The position numbers and the translations under genes are program-made. Positions 8,134 to 16,824 of a stretch of 64,000 bases of DNA are shown in pieces; the first letter of the stretch is position 1, and each line of letters starts with the position of its first letter. The notes under the pieces were generated by a model that searched no databases, was not told the DNA's origin, and worked only from the letters and a program-made list of their open reading frames with translations. Origin of the DNA: Uliginosibacterium sp. (GTDB lineage: Bacteria > Pseudomonadota > Gammaproteobacteria > Burkholderiales > Rhodocyclaceae); the NCBI GenBank assembly GCA_016718265.1, contig JADKDZ010000009.1:62001-126000 (forward strand), read 5' to 3'.

Positions 8134-10017
8134 TTGAATAACGTTGTCAAAAACCTAGCCATCTGGGCGGTGATCGTCATCGTGTTAACGATGGTGTTCC
8201 AGCAGTTCAACAACCGCCAGTCGGCTCAGAATGCGATGGGGTATTCGCAGTTTCTGGTGGAAGCCAAGGAAGGGCGGATTGCCAAAGCACTGGTTGATGG
8301 ACGCACCATCAAGGCCACCAGAACCGATAACACGCAGGTCACGGTGGCAACGCCCCCAGACCTCTGGATGGTGTCTGACCTGATTCGTTATGGCGTAGAG
8401 GTCACAGCGAAACCCGAAGAAGAGCAATCGTGGCTGATGAGCCTGTTTGTTTCCTGGTTCCCGATGCTGTTATTGATCGGCGTATGGATCTTTTTCATGC
8501 GCCAGATGCAAGGCGGCGGAAAGGGCGGCGCGTTCTCGTTCGGCAAGAGCAAAGCGCGCATGCTGGATGAGTCCGCCAACTCGGTAAGCTTCGCAGATGT
8601 CGCGGGATGCGATGAGGCGAAGGAAGAAGTGGCCGAACTCGTCGAATTCCTGCGCGACCCGACCAAGTTTCAGAAGCTGGGTGGCCGGATTCCGAAGGGG
8701 GTGCTGATGGTTGGCTCCCCGGGTACGGGTAAAACCCTGCTCGCGAAGGCGATTGCAGGCGAGGCTAAAGTACCGTTTTTCAGCATTTCCGGTTCTGACT
8801 TTGTGGAAATGTTCGTCGGTGTGGGTGCTGCGCGCGTGCGCGACATGTTTGAAAACGCCAAGAAGCAGGCGCCTTGCATCATTTTCATCGACGAAATCGA
8901 CGCGGTGGGTCGCCAGCGTGGCGCCGGACTCGGCGGCGGCAATGATGAGCGTGAACAGACGCTCAACCAGTTGCTGGTCGAAATGGACGGCTTCGAAGGT
9001 CAGACCAGCGTGATCGTGATCGCGGCGACCAACCGTCCCGACGTGCTTGACCCTGCCTTGTTACGCCCTGGCCGCTTCGATCGTCAGGTCACTGTGCCCT
9101 TGCCTGACATTCGTGGCCGTGAGCAGATTCTGAAGGTTCACATGCGCAAGGTGCCGGTATCGCCGGACGTTGATCCCAGCATTCTCGCCCGCGGTACGCC
9201 AGGCATGGCCGGGGCCGATCTGGCTAATCTGGTCAACGAGGCCGCGCTGTTTGCCGCGCGTAGCAACAAGCGCCTGGTGGATATGGAAGATTTCGAGCGC
9301 GCCAAGGACAAGATCTTCATGGGCGCGGAGCGCAAGTCCATGGTGATCACGCCGGAAGAGAAGAAGGCTACTGCGTATCACGAATCCGGGCACGCCATTA
9401 TTGGCTCGCTGCTGCCTGGCTGCGATCCTGTGCATAAAGTGAGCGTGATCCCCCGCGGGCGTGCGCTTGGGGTGACCCTGTCTTTGCCAGAGCGCGACCG
9501 CTTCAGCTGGTATCAGGACCAGATGCTGGCGCAGATCAGCATGCTGTTTGGTGGTCGGGTGGCCGAGGAACTGTTTGTCGGAAATGTCTCGACCGGAGCC
9601 TCGAATGACTTCGAGCGGGCCACCGCGATTGCGCGTGACATGGTGACGCGCTATGGCATGTCGGCCGCCATGGGGCCGATGGTGTATGCCGAGAACGATG
9701 GCGAGGTCTTCCTCGGCCGCTCGGTCACCACGCACAAAAATGTGTCGGAGACGACCCTGCAACAGGTGGATGCGGAAATCCGTCGCATCATTGACGAGCA
9801 ATACGCATTGGCGCGGCGTCTGCTGGAGGAAAACCGCGACAAGGTCGAAGCCATGACGGCTGCTTTGCTGGAATGGGAAACCATTGATGCCGACCAGATC
9901 AAGGACATCATGGACGGTCGTACGCCGCGTCCGCCCAAGCCTTCGTCGAGCACCAACCCGCCGCGGCAGGACGAAGATCCCGGCGCGGCTCCCAATGCGC
10001 CTGCGCCGGTGGCATGA
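8134..10017 (+). CDS. ftsH: ATP-dependent zinc metalloprotease FtsH
   Basis: FtsH is a membrane-anchored hexameric AAA+ protease that degrades regulatory and misassembled membrane proteins. The 627-residue product has two transmembrane helices flanking a short periplasmic domain (about residues 7-25 and 105-127), Walker A GSPGTGKT (194-201), Walker B IIFIDEIDAVG, the second region of homology with ATNRPDVLDPALLRPGRFD, and the zinc site HESGH (416-420). The TTG at 8134 is preferred over the TTG at 8098: it gives the usual LNNVVKNLAIW N terminus and has GGGAG 5 nt upstream. A terminator follows at 10043-10066. Confidence 0.97.
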   Translation: MNNVVKNLAIWAVIVIVLTMVFQQFNNRQSAQNAMGYSQFLVEAKEGRIAKALVDGRTIKATRTDNTQVTVATPPDLWMVSDLIRYGVEVTAKPEEEQSWLMSLFVSWFPMLLLIGVWIFFMRQMQGGGKGGAFSFGKSKARMLDESANSVSFADVAGCDEAKEEVAELVEFLRDPTKFQKLGGRIPKGVLMVGSPGTGKTLLAKAIAGEAKVPFFSISGSDFVEMFVGVGAARVRDMFENAKKQAPCIIFIDEIDAVGRQRGAGLGGGNDEREQTLNQLLVEMDGFEGQTSVIVIAATNRPDVLDPALLRPGRFDRQVTVPLPDIRGREQILKVHMRKVPVSPDVDPSILARGTPGMAGADLANLVNEAALFAARSNKRLVDMEDFERAKDKIFMGAERKSMVITPEEKKATAYHESGHAIIGSLLPGCDPVHKVSVIPRGRALGVTLSLPERDRFSWYQDQMLAQISMLFGGRVAEELFVGNVSTGASNDFERATAIARDMVTRYGMSAAMGPMVYAENDGEVFLGRSVTTHKNVSETTLQQVDAEIRRIIDEQYALARRLLEENRDKVEAMTAALLEWETIDADQIKDIMDGRTPRPPKPSSSTNPPRQDEDPGAAPNAPAPVA

Positions 10018-10042
10018 AACCGGTTTCCCCCTGATATTGCCC

Positions 10043-10066
10043 AAGCCCCGCGCCTGCGGGGCTTTT
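10043..10066 (+). terminator. Intrinsic terminator after ftsH
   Basis: A GC-rich stem (AAGCCCCGC with GCGGGGCTT, 4-nt loop) is followed by a short T run. It lies 25 bp after the ftsH stop and about 20 bp before folP, so it probably reduces read-through into folP-glmM. Confidence 0.8.
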
Positions 10067-10086
10067 CAATTGAGGATGTCTCGCGC

Positions 10087-10941
10087 ATGAGCTTCTCCCT
10101 TCCTGCCTGGCGTTGCGGCCGTTTCACGGTCGGTGGTGATCTTCCGGTGATCATGGCGATCATCAATGTGACGCCGGACTCGTTTTCGGGTGATGGGCTG
10201 GCGGGAGCCGTCGATCTCGCCGTCCGCCGTGCGGAGCAGGCCTTGGCCGAGGGAGCTGGCATTCTTGATATTGGTGGCGAATCGTCGCGGCCGGGTGCAG
10301 AGTCCATTTCACTCGATGACGAGCTTGAGCGGGTGATTCCGGTCGTGCAGGCCCTGGTAGGGCTGGGGGTGCCGGTATCGGTGGATACCGTGAAGCCCGG
10401 CGTGATGCGTGCGGCGATCCAGGCAGGTGTTTCCATCATCAATGATATCAACGCGCTGCGCGCGCCTGAGGCGATGGCGGCGGTGGCCGAGAGTGATGTC
10501 GGTGTCTGCCTGATGCACATGCAAGGTGAGCCGCGCAGCATGCAGCAAGCGCCGCGTTACGACGATATAGTGCCTGAGGTCGATAGCTTCCTCCTTGAAC
10601 AGGCGCGCCAGCTGGAGGTCTTGGGCGTAGACCGCTCAAGAATCGCGCTGGATCCCGGTTTCGGCTTTGGCAAGTCGCTGACGCACAACCTGCAATTGTT
10701 TCGAGGCATGCCAGACCTTGGCGCCCGTGCTTACCCGCTGTTGGTGGGGGTGTCCCGCAAATCCATGCTGGGCGCGGTCACCGGGCGTGCCGTGTCGGAA
10801 CGCTTGCCCGCGAGTATTGTGGCGGCGGTACTGGCCGCGCAACGCGGGGCGGCGGTTTTGCGCGTGCATGATGTGGCAGCGACACGCGACGCGCTGGCAG
10901 TCTGGGCGGCGATCGAGCAAGACCGGCTTGGCGTGTATTGA
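10087..10941 (+). CDS. folP: Dihydropteroate synthase
   Basis: FolP condenses p-aminobenzoate with hydroxymethyl-dihydropterin pyrophosphate in folate synthesis and is the sulfonamide target. The 284-residue TIM barrel has the two family signatures: INVTPDSFSGDG near residue 24 and DIGGESSRPGAE near residue 58. The pterin-site segment LDPGFGFGKS and the C-terminal VHDV are also present. GAGGA lies 10 nt before the ATG. glmM begins 58 bp later, as in many proteobacteria. Confidence 0.96.
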   Translation: MSFSLPAWRCGRFTVGGDLPVIMAIINVTPDSFSGDGLAGAVDLAVRRAEQALAEGAGILDIGGESSRPGAESISLDDELERVIPVVQALVGLGVPVSVDTVKPGVMRAAIQAGVSIINDINALRAPEAMAAVAESDVGVCLMHMQGEPRSMQQAPRYDDIVPEVDSFLLEQARQLEVLGVDRSRIALDPGFGFGKSLTHNLQLFRGMPDLGARAYPLLVGVSRKSMLGAVTGRAVSERLPASIVAAVLAAQRGAAVLRVHDVAATRDALAVWAAIEQDRLGVY

Positions 10942-10999
10942 ACTATTGAGACTTGTCGCGGGCCGGGGCAAAATCCGGCTCCACTTACAGGAGGCAGGC

Positions 11000-12358
11000 G
11001 TGGCGCGTAAATATTTCGGTACCGATGGTGTGCGGGGGCAGGTTGGCAGCAAACCGATTACCCCGGATTTCGTGATGCGTCTGGGCTACGCGGCGGGCAA
11101 AACCCTGGTGGCGCGGGAGCACCTGAAAGAAGGCGAACACCCCGCGGTGCTTATCGGCAAGGACACGCGAATCTCGGGGTATATGCTGGAGGCGGCGCTG
11201 GAGGCCGGTTTTGCGGCTGCGGGGGTTCACGTCATCCTGGCTGGCCCGATTCCGACGCCAGCCGTGGCCTATCTGACGCGTGCCCTGCGCTTGCAGGCCG
11301 GCGTGGTGATATCCGCCTCGCACAACCCGTATTACGACAATGGGATCAAGTTCTTCTCGGCCAATGGCGCCAAGCTGCCCGATGCCGTCGAAGAGGAAAT
11401 CGAAGCGCACCTCGATGACGAAACCATGGGTTGCGCCGAGTCTGCCGCGCTGGGGCGTGCGCGCCGGATTGATGATGCGGCAGGGCGCTACATCGAATTC
11501 TGTAAAAGCACCTTTCCCACCGAGCTGGATTTGCGCGGGCTGCGGATTGCCGTTGATTGTGCCAACGGCGCGGCCTATCACATTGCCCCCAAGGTTTTTC
11601 ACGAGCTGGGCGCCGAGGTTGTTTCGGTTGGTGTTGCGCCGAATGGCTTGAACATCAACGATGGCGTGGGCGCCACCTCGCCCGATAGCCTGCGCCAGGC
11701 GGTGCTGGCGAACGCGGCCGATATTGGGATTGCGCTCGATGGCGATGCAGACCGGCTGCTGATGTGTGATCGCGCCGGAGAACTCTACGATGGCGACAAG
11801 CTGCTCTATGTTATTGCCCGCGCGCAGGCCGCCGAGCGCCGCTGCAGTGGTGTAGTGGGAACACTGATGAGCAATCTGGGCTTCGAGCACGCAATCGAGC
11901 GCCTGGAGCTGCCGTTCTATCGCGCCAAGGTCGGCGACCGCTATGTGCTGGAAATGATGGTGGACAAGCAGTGCAAGCTCGGTGGCGAGAATTCCGGTCA
12001 CATCATCTGCCTGGACCGGCATTCCACCGGCGATGGCATCATTTCGGCGCTACAGGTGCTCGCCGCGCTCCGCACCCGCGGCGAAACCTTGCCCCAGGCG
12101 TGCGCCGATCTGAAGTTCTACCCGCAGCGCCTGATCAACGTGCGCACCTTGTCACGATTTGACTGGGCAGCGGACGTCAGCATCGCGGCTGCCGTGAAAG
12201 CGGCTGAGGCGGAACTGGCCGGGCGAGGACGCGTGTTGCTGCGGGCGTCGGGTACCGAACCCTTGCTACGAGTATTGGTGGAAGGGCAAGATCGCGATCA
12301 GGTCGACACTCTGGCGCGTCAGATCGCGGCTGTCGTCACTAAAGCGTCCGGGCAGTAA
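11000..12358 (+). CDS. glmM: Phosphoglucosamine mutase
   Basis: GlmM converts glucosamine-6-phosphate to glucosamine-1-phosphate for UDP-GlcNAc and so for peptidoglycan and LPS. The 452-residue protein has the KYFGTDGVRG start, the catalytic phosphoserine Ser107 in SASHNPYYDNG, the metal loop DGDADR, and the phosphate-binding RASGTEPLLRV near the C terminus. The GTG at 11000 is chosen because AGGAGG (10989-10994) lies 5 nt before it; an upstream in-frame extension overlapping folP is spurious. Confidence 0.96.
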   Translation: MARKYFGTDGVRGQVGSKPITPDFVMRLGYAAGKTLVAREHLKEGEHPAVLIGKDTRISGYMLEAALEAGFAAAGVHVILAGPIPTPAVAYLTRALRLQAGVVISASHNPYYDNGIKFFSANGAKLPDAVEEEIEAHLDDETMGCAESAALGRARRIDDAAGRYIEFCKSTFPTELDLRGLRIAVDCANGAAYHIAPKVFHELGAEVVSVGVAPNGLNINDGVGATSPDSLRQAVLANAADIGIALDGDADRLLMCDRAGELYDGDKLLYVIARAQAAERRCSGVVGTLMSNLGFEHAIERLELPFYRAKVGDRYVLEMMVDKQCKLGGENSGHIICLDRHSTGDGIISALQVLAALRTRGETLPQACADLKFYPQRLINVRTLSRFDWAADVSIAAAVKAAEAELAGRGRVLLRASGTEPLLRVLVEGQDRDQVDTLARQIAAVVTKASGQ

Positions 12359-12367
12359 GGCAAGGAC

Positions 12368-12441
12368 AAGCTTGGGCATCGACGGGAATTGTGACAGTGG
12401 TAACCGTGCTGTAACAATTGCGAAATAAGATGACCAAGCTT
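12368..12441. promoter_or_regulatory. Nested dyad symmetry upstream of pstS (candidate regulatory region)
   Basis: An imperfect palindrome (12387-12419) has 11-bp arms, AATTGTGACAG and CTGTAACAATT, differing at one position and separated by 11 bp. Around it, almost concentrically, AAGCTTGG (12368-12375) pairs with CCAAGCTT (12434-12441). CTGTAACA resembles half of a Pho box (CTGTCAT-type), but a clean pair of direct repeats is missing, so assignment to PhoB is tentative. The element lies 10 bp after glmM and 24 bp before pstS. Confidence 0.4.
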
Positions 12442-12464
12442 CGTAAACCCTTGAGGACTGCTTC

Positions 12465-13502
12465 ATGAAGAAGATCGTATTGCGTACCGCCCTGGCGCTG
12501 GCGTCGATGTCTGTTTTCGGTGTGGTTAATGCCGCCGATGTGACAGGTGCAGGTGCGTCGTTCCCGGCACCTATTTACGCCAAGTGGGCCGATGCGTACC
12601 AGAAGGCGACCGGCAACAAGGTCAACTACCAGTCGATTGGCTCGGGTGGCGGAATCAAGCAGATTCAGGCCAAGACCGTGGATTTCGGCGCGTCAGACAT
12701 GCCCTTGAAACCCGAGGAGCTTGCCAAGAGTGGCCTCACGCAGTTCCCGACCGTGATTGGTGGCGTGGTGCCGGTGGTGAATCTCGCAGGCATCAAGCCG
12801 GGCGAGCTGAAGTTTACCGGCGCGGTCCTGGCGGACGTTTATCTGGGCAAGATCACCAAATGGAACGACAAGGCGATCAAAGAGCTCAATCCGAACCTCG
12901 CCTTGCCGGACGCTGATATTGGTGTCGTCCGCCGTGCCGACGGATCTGGCACTTCGTTTGTGTTTACCAATTACCTGTCGAAAGTCTCGCCGGACTGGAA
13001 GCAGAAGGTCGGTGAAGGTACTGCACCGCAGTGGCCAGTAGGCTTGGGTGGCAAGGGTAATGAGGGGGTCTCTGCTTTCGTGCAGCGTCTGCCGGGCTCG
13101 ATTGGTTATGTAGAATACGCCTACGCCAAGCAAAACAAGCTGACGTACGCGCTGGTGCAGAACAAGGACAAGAACTACCCCTTGCCGGACGACTTGACGT
13201 TTGCTGCGGCTGCGTTGAAAGCCGACTGGAGCAAAGAGTTCTATGAGATCCTGACCGACCAGCCGGGTAAGGATGCGTGGCCGATTTCGAGTGCGAGTTT
13301 TATCCTGATGCACAAGAATCAGGACAAGCCTGCTCAAGGCGCCGAGGCGCTGAAGTTTTTCGATTGGGCTTACAAGAATGGCGGCAAGATGGCCCTGGAA
13401 CTGGATTACGTGGCACTGCCAGCGGACACGGTCAAGCTGATCAATGCCTCGTGGGCGCAGATCAAGGACGCTGCAGGCAAGCCGGTTTTTGTCGTCAAGT
13501 AA
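12465..13502 (+). CDS. pstS: Periplasmic phosphate-binding protein PstS
   Basis: PstS captures inorganic phosphate for the high-affinity Pst ABC transporter. The 345-residue precursor has a Sec signal peptide (MKKIVLRTALALASMSVFG...) with probable cleavage after VNA at about residue 23. The mature start ADVTGAGASFPAPIYAKW, the phosphate-binding GSGGG loop, the DFGASDMPL segment and RADGSGTSFVF are all characteristic. It is first in pstS-pstC-pstA-pstB. PhoB control is expected from other bacteria; the upstream region carries only a partial Pho-box-like element. Confidence 0.97.
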   Translation: MKKIVLRTALALASMSVFGVVNAADVTGAGASFPAPIYAKWADAYQKATGNKVNYQSIGSGGGIKQIQAKTVDFGASDMPLKPEELAKSGLTQFPTVIGGVVPVVNLAGIKPGELKFTGAVLADVYLGKITKWNDKAIKELNPNLALPDADIGVVRRADGSGTSFVFTNYLSKVSPDWKQKVGEGTAPQWPVGLGGKGNEGVSAFVQRLPGSIGYVEYAYAKQNKLTYALVQNKDKNYPLPDDLTFAAAALKADWSKEFYEILTDQPGKDAWPISSASFILMHKNQDKPAQGAEALKFFDWAYKNGGKMALELDYVALPADTVKLINASWAQIKDAAGKPVFVVK

Positions 13503-13538
13503 GCCATGACTATCTCCGTGGAATCCTGCGGAGGTGCT

Positions 13539-13561
13539 TCCGGGGCTGCGATGGCCCCGGA
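13539..13561 (+). other. Intercistronic hairpin between pstS and pstC
   Basis: An 8-bp GC-rich stem (TCCGGGGC with GCCCCGGA, 7-nt loop) without a following T run lies 36 bp after the pstS stop and just before the pstC ribosome-binding site. Such a hairpin could stabilise the pstS message so that the binding protein is made in excess over the membrane subunits. This is inference from position. Confidence 0.45.
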
Positions 13562-13583
13562 TGTGTCCGTTATGGGAGAAGGC

Positions 13584-14576
13584 GTGTTGAAAGCACCAGT
13601 GCAGCAAGGAAGCTCGTTGCGGGATCGGGGCGCAGGTGGAAAGCGGCGTGACATCCTGGATCTCGGTTTTGAGTGGCTGACGAGGTCGGTCGCGTTTCTT
13701 GTGCTGATGGTGCTGGTCGGGATCATCGTTTCGCTGGTTGTGGCTGCGTGGCCGAGCATCGAGGCTTTTGGCCCGAAGTTTCTGGTGACCACCGAGTGGA
13801 ATCCGCCTATGGAGCGTTTCGGTGCCGTCATTCCCATGTATGGCACGATCGTTACCTCCCTGATTGCCTTACTGATTGCAGTGCCGGTGAGTTTCGGGAT
13901 TGCCTTGTTTCTGACCGAACTGGCTCCTGTCTGGTTGCGGCGTCCGCTTGGGACCGCAATTGAGTTGCTGGCGGCGATTCCAAGCATCGTCTACGGCATG
14001 TGGGGACTGCTGGTTTTTGCGCCGTTTTTTGGCGAGAAAGTGCAGCCTTTGCTGGCGGTGACGCTGGGTAAGCTACCTGTAGTCGGCAAGCTGTTTCAGG
14101 GGCCGGCAATGGGGATCGGGCTTCTGGCGGCCGGCATCATCCTGGCCATCATGATCATTCCCTTCATTGCTTCAGTCATGCGTGACGTTTTCGCAGTCAC
14201 TCCCGTCATGGTCAAAGAGTCTGCCTATGGGCTGGGGTGCACGACCTGGGAAGTGGTGTGGAACGTCGTTCTGCCGCATTCCAAGGCGGGCGTAGTGGGC
14301 GGAGTCATGCTTGGCTTGGGGCGCGCACTGGGGGAAACGATGGCGGTCACCTTCATCATCGGCAATACCAACTTTCTCTCGTCGCCTTCCCTCTTCATGC
14401 CCGGCAACAGCATCACCTCAGCCTTGGCGAACGAGTTCGGCGAGGCTTCGCCTGGCCTACACACTGCGGCGCTGATGGAGTTGGGGCTGCTGCTGTTTGT
14501 CATCACCCTGGCCGTGCTGATGCTTTCCAAATTCTTCCTGGCTCGCCTCGCACGGGGCGAGGGCGGCAAGAGCTGA
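13584..14576 (+). CDS. pstC: Phosphate ABC transporter permease PstC
   Basis: PstC is one of the two membrane subunits forming the phosphate channel. It has about six transmembrane helices and the cytoplasmic EAA-type loop (KESAYGLGCTTWEVVWNVVLP) that contacts PstB. An in-frame ATG at 13506 would give 356 residues but has no ribosome-binding site. The GTG at 13584 has GGAG 5 nt upstream, leaves room for the intercistronic hairpin, and gives 330 residues, close to the usual ~320. I therefore prefer 13584, with moderate certainty on the start only. pstA follows after 12 bp. Confidence 0.93.
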   Translation: MLKAPVQQGSSLRDRGAGGKRRDILDLGFEWLTRSVAFLVLMVLVGIIVSLVVAAWPSIEAFGPKFLVTTEWNPPMERFGAVIPMYGTIVTSLIALLIAVPVSFGIALFLTELAPVWLRRPLGTAIELLAAIPSIVYGMWGLLVFAPFFGEKVQPLLAVTLGKLPVVGKLFQGPAMGIGLLAAGIILAIMIIPFIASVMRDVFAVTPVMVKESAYGLGCTTWEVVWNVVLPHSKAGVVGGVMLGLGRALGETMAVTFIIGNTNFLSSPSLFMPGNSITSALANEFGEASPGLHTAALMELGLLLFVITLAVLMLSKFFLARLARGEGGKS

Positions 14577-14588
14577 TCAAGGATCGTC

Positions 14589-15431
14589 ATGCAATTACGT
14601 GCTAAACGAAAATTCGTCAATCGCCTTGCCTTGGCGCTCGCCATGGCAGCCATGCTGTTCGGCTTGTTCTGGCTGGTCTGGATTCTGTTTACGGTGGTCA
14701 AGCTTGGCGTCGCAAGCCTGTCGCTCGATCTGTTCCTGAAGATGACGCCCCCGCCTGGCAGTACAGAAGGTGGGCTGGCGAATGCGCTTGTCGGCAGTGG
14801 CATGCTGGTCGTGCTGGGAACGTTTGTCGGTGCGCCGCTGGGAATTCTCGTGGGCGTTTATCTTGCGGAGTACGGCCAGCATGCGTGGCTTGGCAAAGTG
14901 ACGCGGTACGTGAACGACCTTTTGCTCTCGGCGCCGTCGATTGTGATCGGGTTGTTTGTTTATGCGATCGTGGTCGCGCGGATGGGGCATTTTTCAGGCT
15001 GGGCCGGCGTTGTCGCGCTTTCCCTGATCGTTATTCCCGTGGTGGTGCGGACCACAGAAAACATGCTCTTGCTGGTGCCGAATACCTTGCGAGAAGCGGC
15101 TTATGCCCTGGGCGCGCCCAAGCGCACGGTCATCATGTGGGTCACGCTTCGCGCGGCCAAGGCGGGTGTCGTGACCGGGCTGTTGCTGGCGGTGGCCCGG
15201 ATCGCAGGTGAGACGGCCCCTTTGCTGTTCACTTCGTTGTCCAACCAGTTCTGGAGCGTGGATATGAACGCACCGATGGCCAGTTTGCCCAAGGTGATTT
15301 TCGACTTTGCGATGAACCCGGATCCCTTCCTGCAGAAATTGGCCTGGGGGGGCGTGTTGCTGATCACCTTTGGCGTCCTGATCCTGAATATCGTTGCGCG
15401 CGTGTTCTTCCGCCAGCAGCATTCGCATTGA
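14589..15431 (+). CDS. pstA: Phosphate ABC transporter permease PstA
   Basis: PstA is the second membrane subunit of the Pst transporter. The 280-residue protein has about six transmembrane helices and the ATPase-contacting loop REAAYALGAPKRTVIMWVTL followed by an ARIAGETAPLLFT segment typical of PstA. AAGGA precedes the ATG. It lies between pstC and pstB in the same direction with short gaps, consistent with one operon. Confidence 0.96.
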   Translation: MQLRAKRKFVNRLALALAMAAMLFGLFWLVWILFTVVKLGVASLSLDLFLKMTPPPGSTEGGLANALVGSGMLVVLGTFVGAPLGILVGVYLAEYGQHAWLGKVTRYVNDLLLSAPSIVIGLFVYAIVVARMGHFSGWAGVVALSLIVIPVVVRTTENMLLLVPNTLREAAYALGAPKRTVIMWVTLRAAKAGVVTGLLLAVARIAGETAPLLFTSLSNQFWSVDMNAPMASLPKVIFDFAMNPDPFLQKLAWGGVLLITFGVLILNIVARVFFRQQHSH

Positions 15432-15465
15432 GCGCTGAACCGAATACCTGGAGAAAATCGCGATC

Positions 15466-16230
15466 ATGAGCACTCTGACTTCGCAAATCGAATTTAAGAA
15501 CTTTGATTTTTATTACGGCAAGTACCATGCGCTCAAGAGCATCAATCTGAGCCTGGCCAAGCGCAAGGTGACAGCCTTCATCGGCCCGTCCGGTTGTGGC
15601 AAGTCGACCCTGTTGCGCACTATCAACCGGATGTATGACTTGTATCCGGAGCAGAAGGCCGAAGGTGAGTTGCTGCTTGACGGGCAGAATATCCTTGGGC
15701 GCGAAGTCGATCTGTCCGTGCTACGGGCCAAGGTTGGCATGGTTTTCCAGAAGCCGACGCCTTTCCCGATGTCGATCTACGACAACATTGCCTTCGGTGT
15801 GCGCTTGCACGAGAAACTGTCGAAGGCAGAGATGGATGAGCGCGTCGAGTGGGCCTTGCGTAAGGCTGCACTGTGGGATGAAGTCAAAGACAAGCTCTAC
15901 AAGAGCGGCATGGGCTTGTCTGGTGGGCAACAGCAGCGTCTGTGCATCGCCCGCGGGGTGGCTGTAAAGCCCGAGGTGTTGCTGCTGGATGAGCCCACCT
16001 CGGCGCTGGACCCGATTTCGACCATGCGCATTGAGGAATTGATCAACGAGCTGAAGAATGAATTCACGATCGTGATCGTGACCCACAACATGCAGCAAGC
16101 GGCGCGGATCTCCGACTACACCGCCTACATGTATCTTGGCGAGCTGATCGAGTTTGGCGAGACAGACCAGATCTTCGTCAAACCTGAGAAAAAGCAGACT
16201 GAGGACTACATCACAGGGCGTTTTGGTTGA
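15466..16230 (+). CDS. pstB: Phosphate ABC transporter ATP-binding protein PstB
   Basis: PstB powers phosphate import. The 254-residue protein has Walker A GPSGCGKST, a Q-loop (MVFQKPTPFP, a PstB hallmark), the ABC signature LSGGQQQR, Walker B VLLLDEPTSALDP, and the switch His in VIVTHNMQQA. It is the last gene of the cluster; no phoU follows, and an intrinsic terminator lies about 90 bp downstream. Confidence 0.97.
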   Translation: MSTLTSQIEFKNFDFYYGKYHALKSINLSLAKRKVTAFIGPSGCGKSTLLRTINRMYDLYPEQKAEGELLLDGQNILGREVDLSVLRAKVGMVFQKPTPFPMSIYDNIAFGVRLHEKLSKAEMDERVEWALRKAALWDEVKDKLYKSGMGLSGGQQQRLCIARGVAVKPEVLLLDEPTSALDPISTMRIEELINELKNEFTIVIVTHNMQQAARISDYTAYMYLGELIEFGETDQIFVKPEKKQTEDYITGRFG

Positions 16231-16318
16231 AGGCTGGGGCGCGATCAGCCTGCAATTGATCAAGCCTTGCCGCCGTGCGATAGTACGGTCAGTGGCGCTT
16301 TGCTTGAGTGCGAGATTG

Positions 16319-16341
16319 AAGCCCGGGAAACCGGGCTTTTT
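16319..16341 (+). terminator. Intrinsic terminator of pstSCAB
   Basis: AAGCCCGG and CCGGGCTT form an 8-bp stem around a GAAA tetraloop, followed by a T run. It closes the pst operon before the hemerythrin gene. Confidence 0.85.
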
Positions 16342-16408
16342 GTTTGTCAGCGCTCGCCATGCTTGAATGAAAAGCCAGCCAGATCAGATTTGTAGAAGAG
16401 AGACCACC

Positions 16409-16816
16409 ATGAGCACCGCTGCCATTTGCTGGACCGAAGACCTTCGGGTCGGCAACCATGCCATCGACGAAGATCATCGTCACCTTTTTGCGCTGCTGGA
16501 TAACTTGCGCCATACCATGCCGACCGGCTTGGTGACTCAGCAGGCCGCCGTCATCATCGACGATCTCGCCGAGTACGTCGAAAACCATTTTCGCCGTGAG
16601 GAAGAATTCATGCTCCGGATCGCCTACGCGGAGTATCCCCGGCACAAAGCCGAGCATGATCGTTTCGTCAGCGAAGTCCACGCGCTGCAGTCTCGCTTGG
16701 CGCGCGGGGCGCAGACCGTAACGCTCTCCATCGACCAGATGCTGAGTGAGTGGTTGCGGCGTCACGTGCTGGTGATGGACATGGCGCTCGCGGAATCGCT
16801 CAAGACCAGCTCCTGA
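16409..16816 (+). CDS. Bacteriohemerythrin (single-domain O2-binding di-iron protein)
   Basis: The 135-residue protein is a lone hemerythrin domain, a four-helix bundle binding O2 at a di-iron site. Expected ligands are visible: His17 and His23 in the first helix (NHAIDEDHRHLF), His and Glu in ENHFRREEEFM, His in RHKAEHDRF, and the C-terminal HxxxD motif in RRHVLVMD. Proteins of this kind store or deliver oxygen in microaerobic cells, or sense it. The ATG at 16409 is preferred over 16367 because the domain starts immediately. It converges with the EAL gene, 8 bp apart. Confidence 0.92.
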   Translation: MSTAAICWTEDLRVGNHAIDEDHRHLFALLDNLRHTMPTGLVTQQAAVIIDDLAEYVENHFRREEEFMLRIAYAEYPRHKAEHDRFVSEVHALQSRLARGAQTVTLSIDQMLSEWLRRHVLVMDMALAESLKTSS

Positions 16817-16824
16817 GCACCCTT

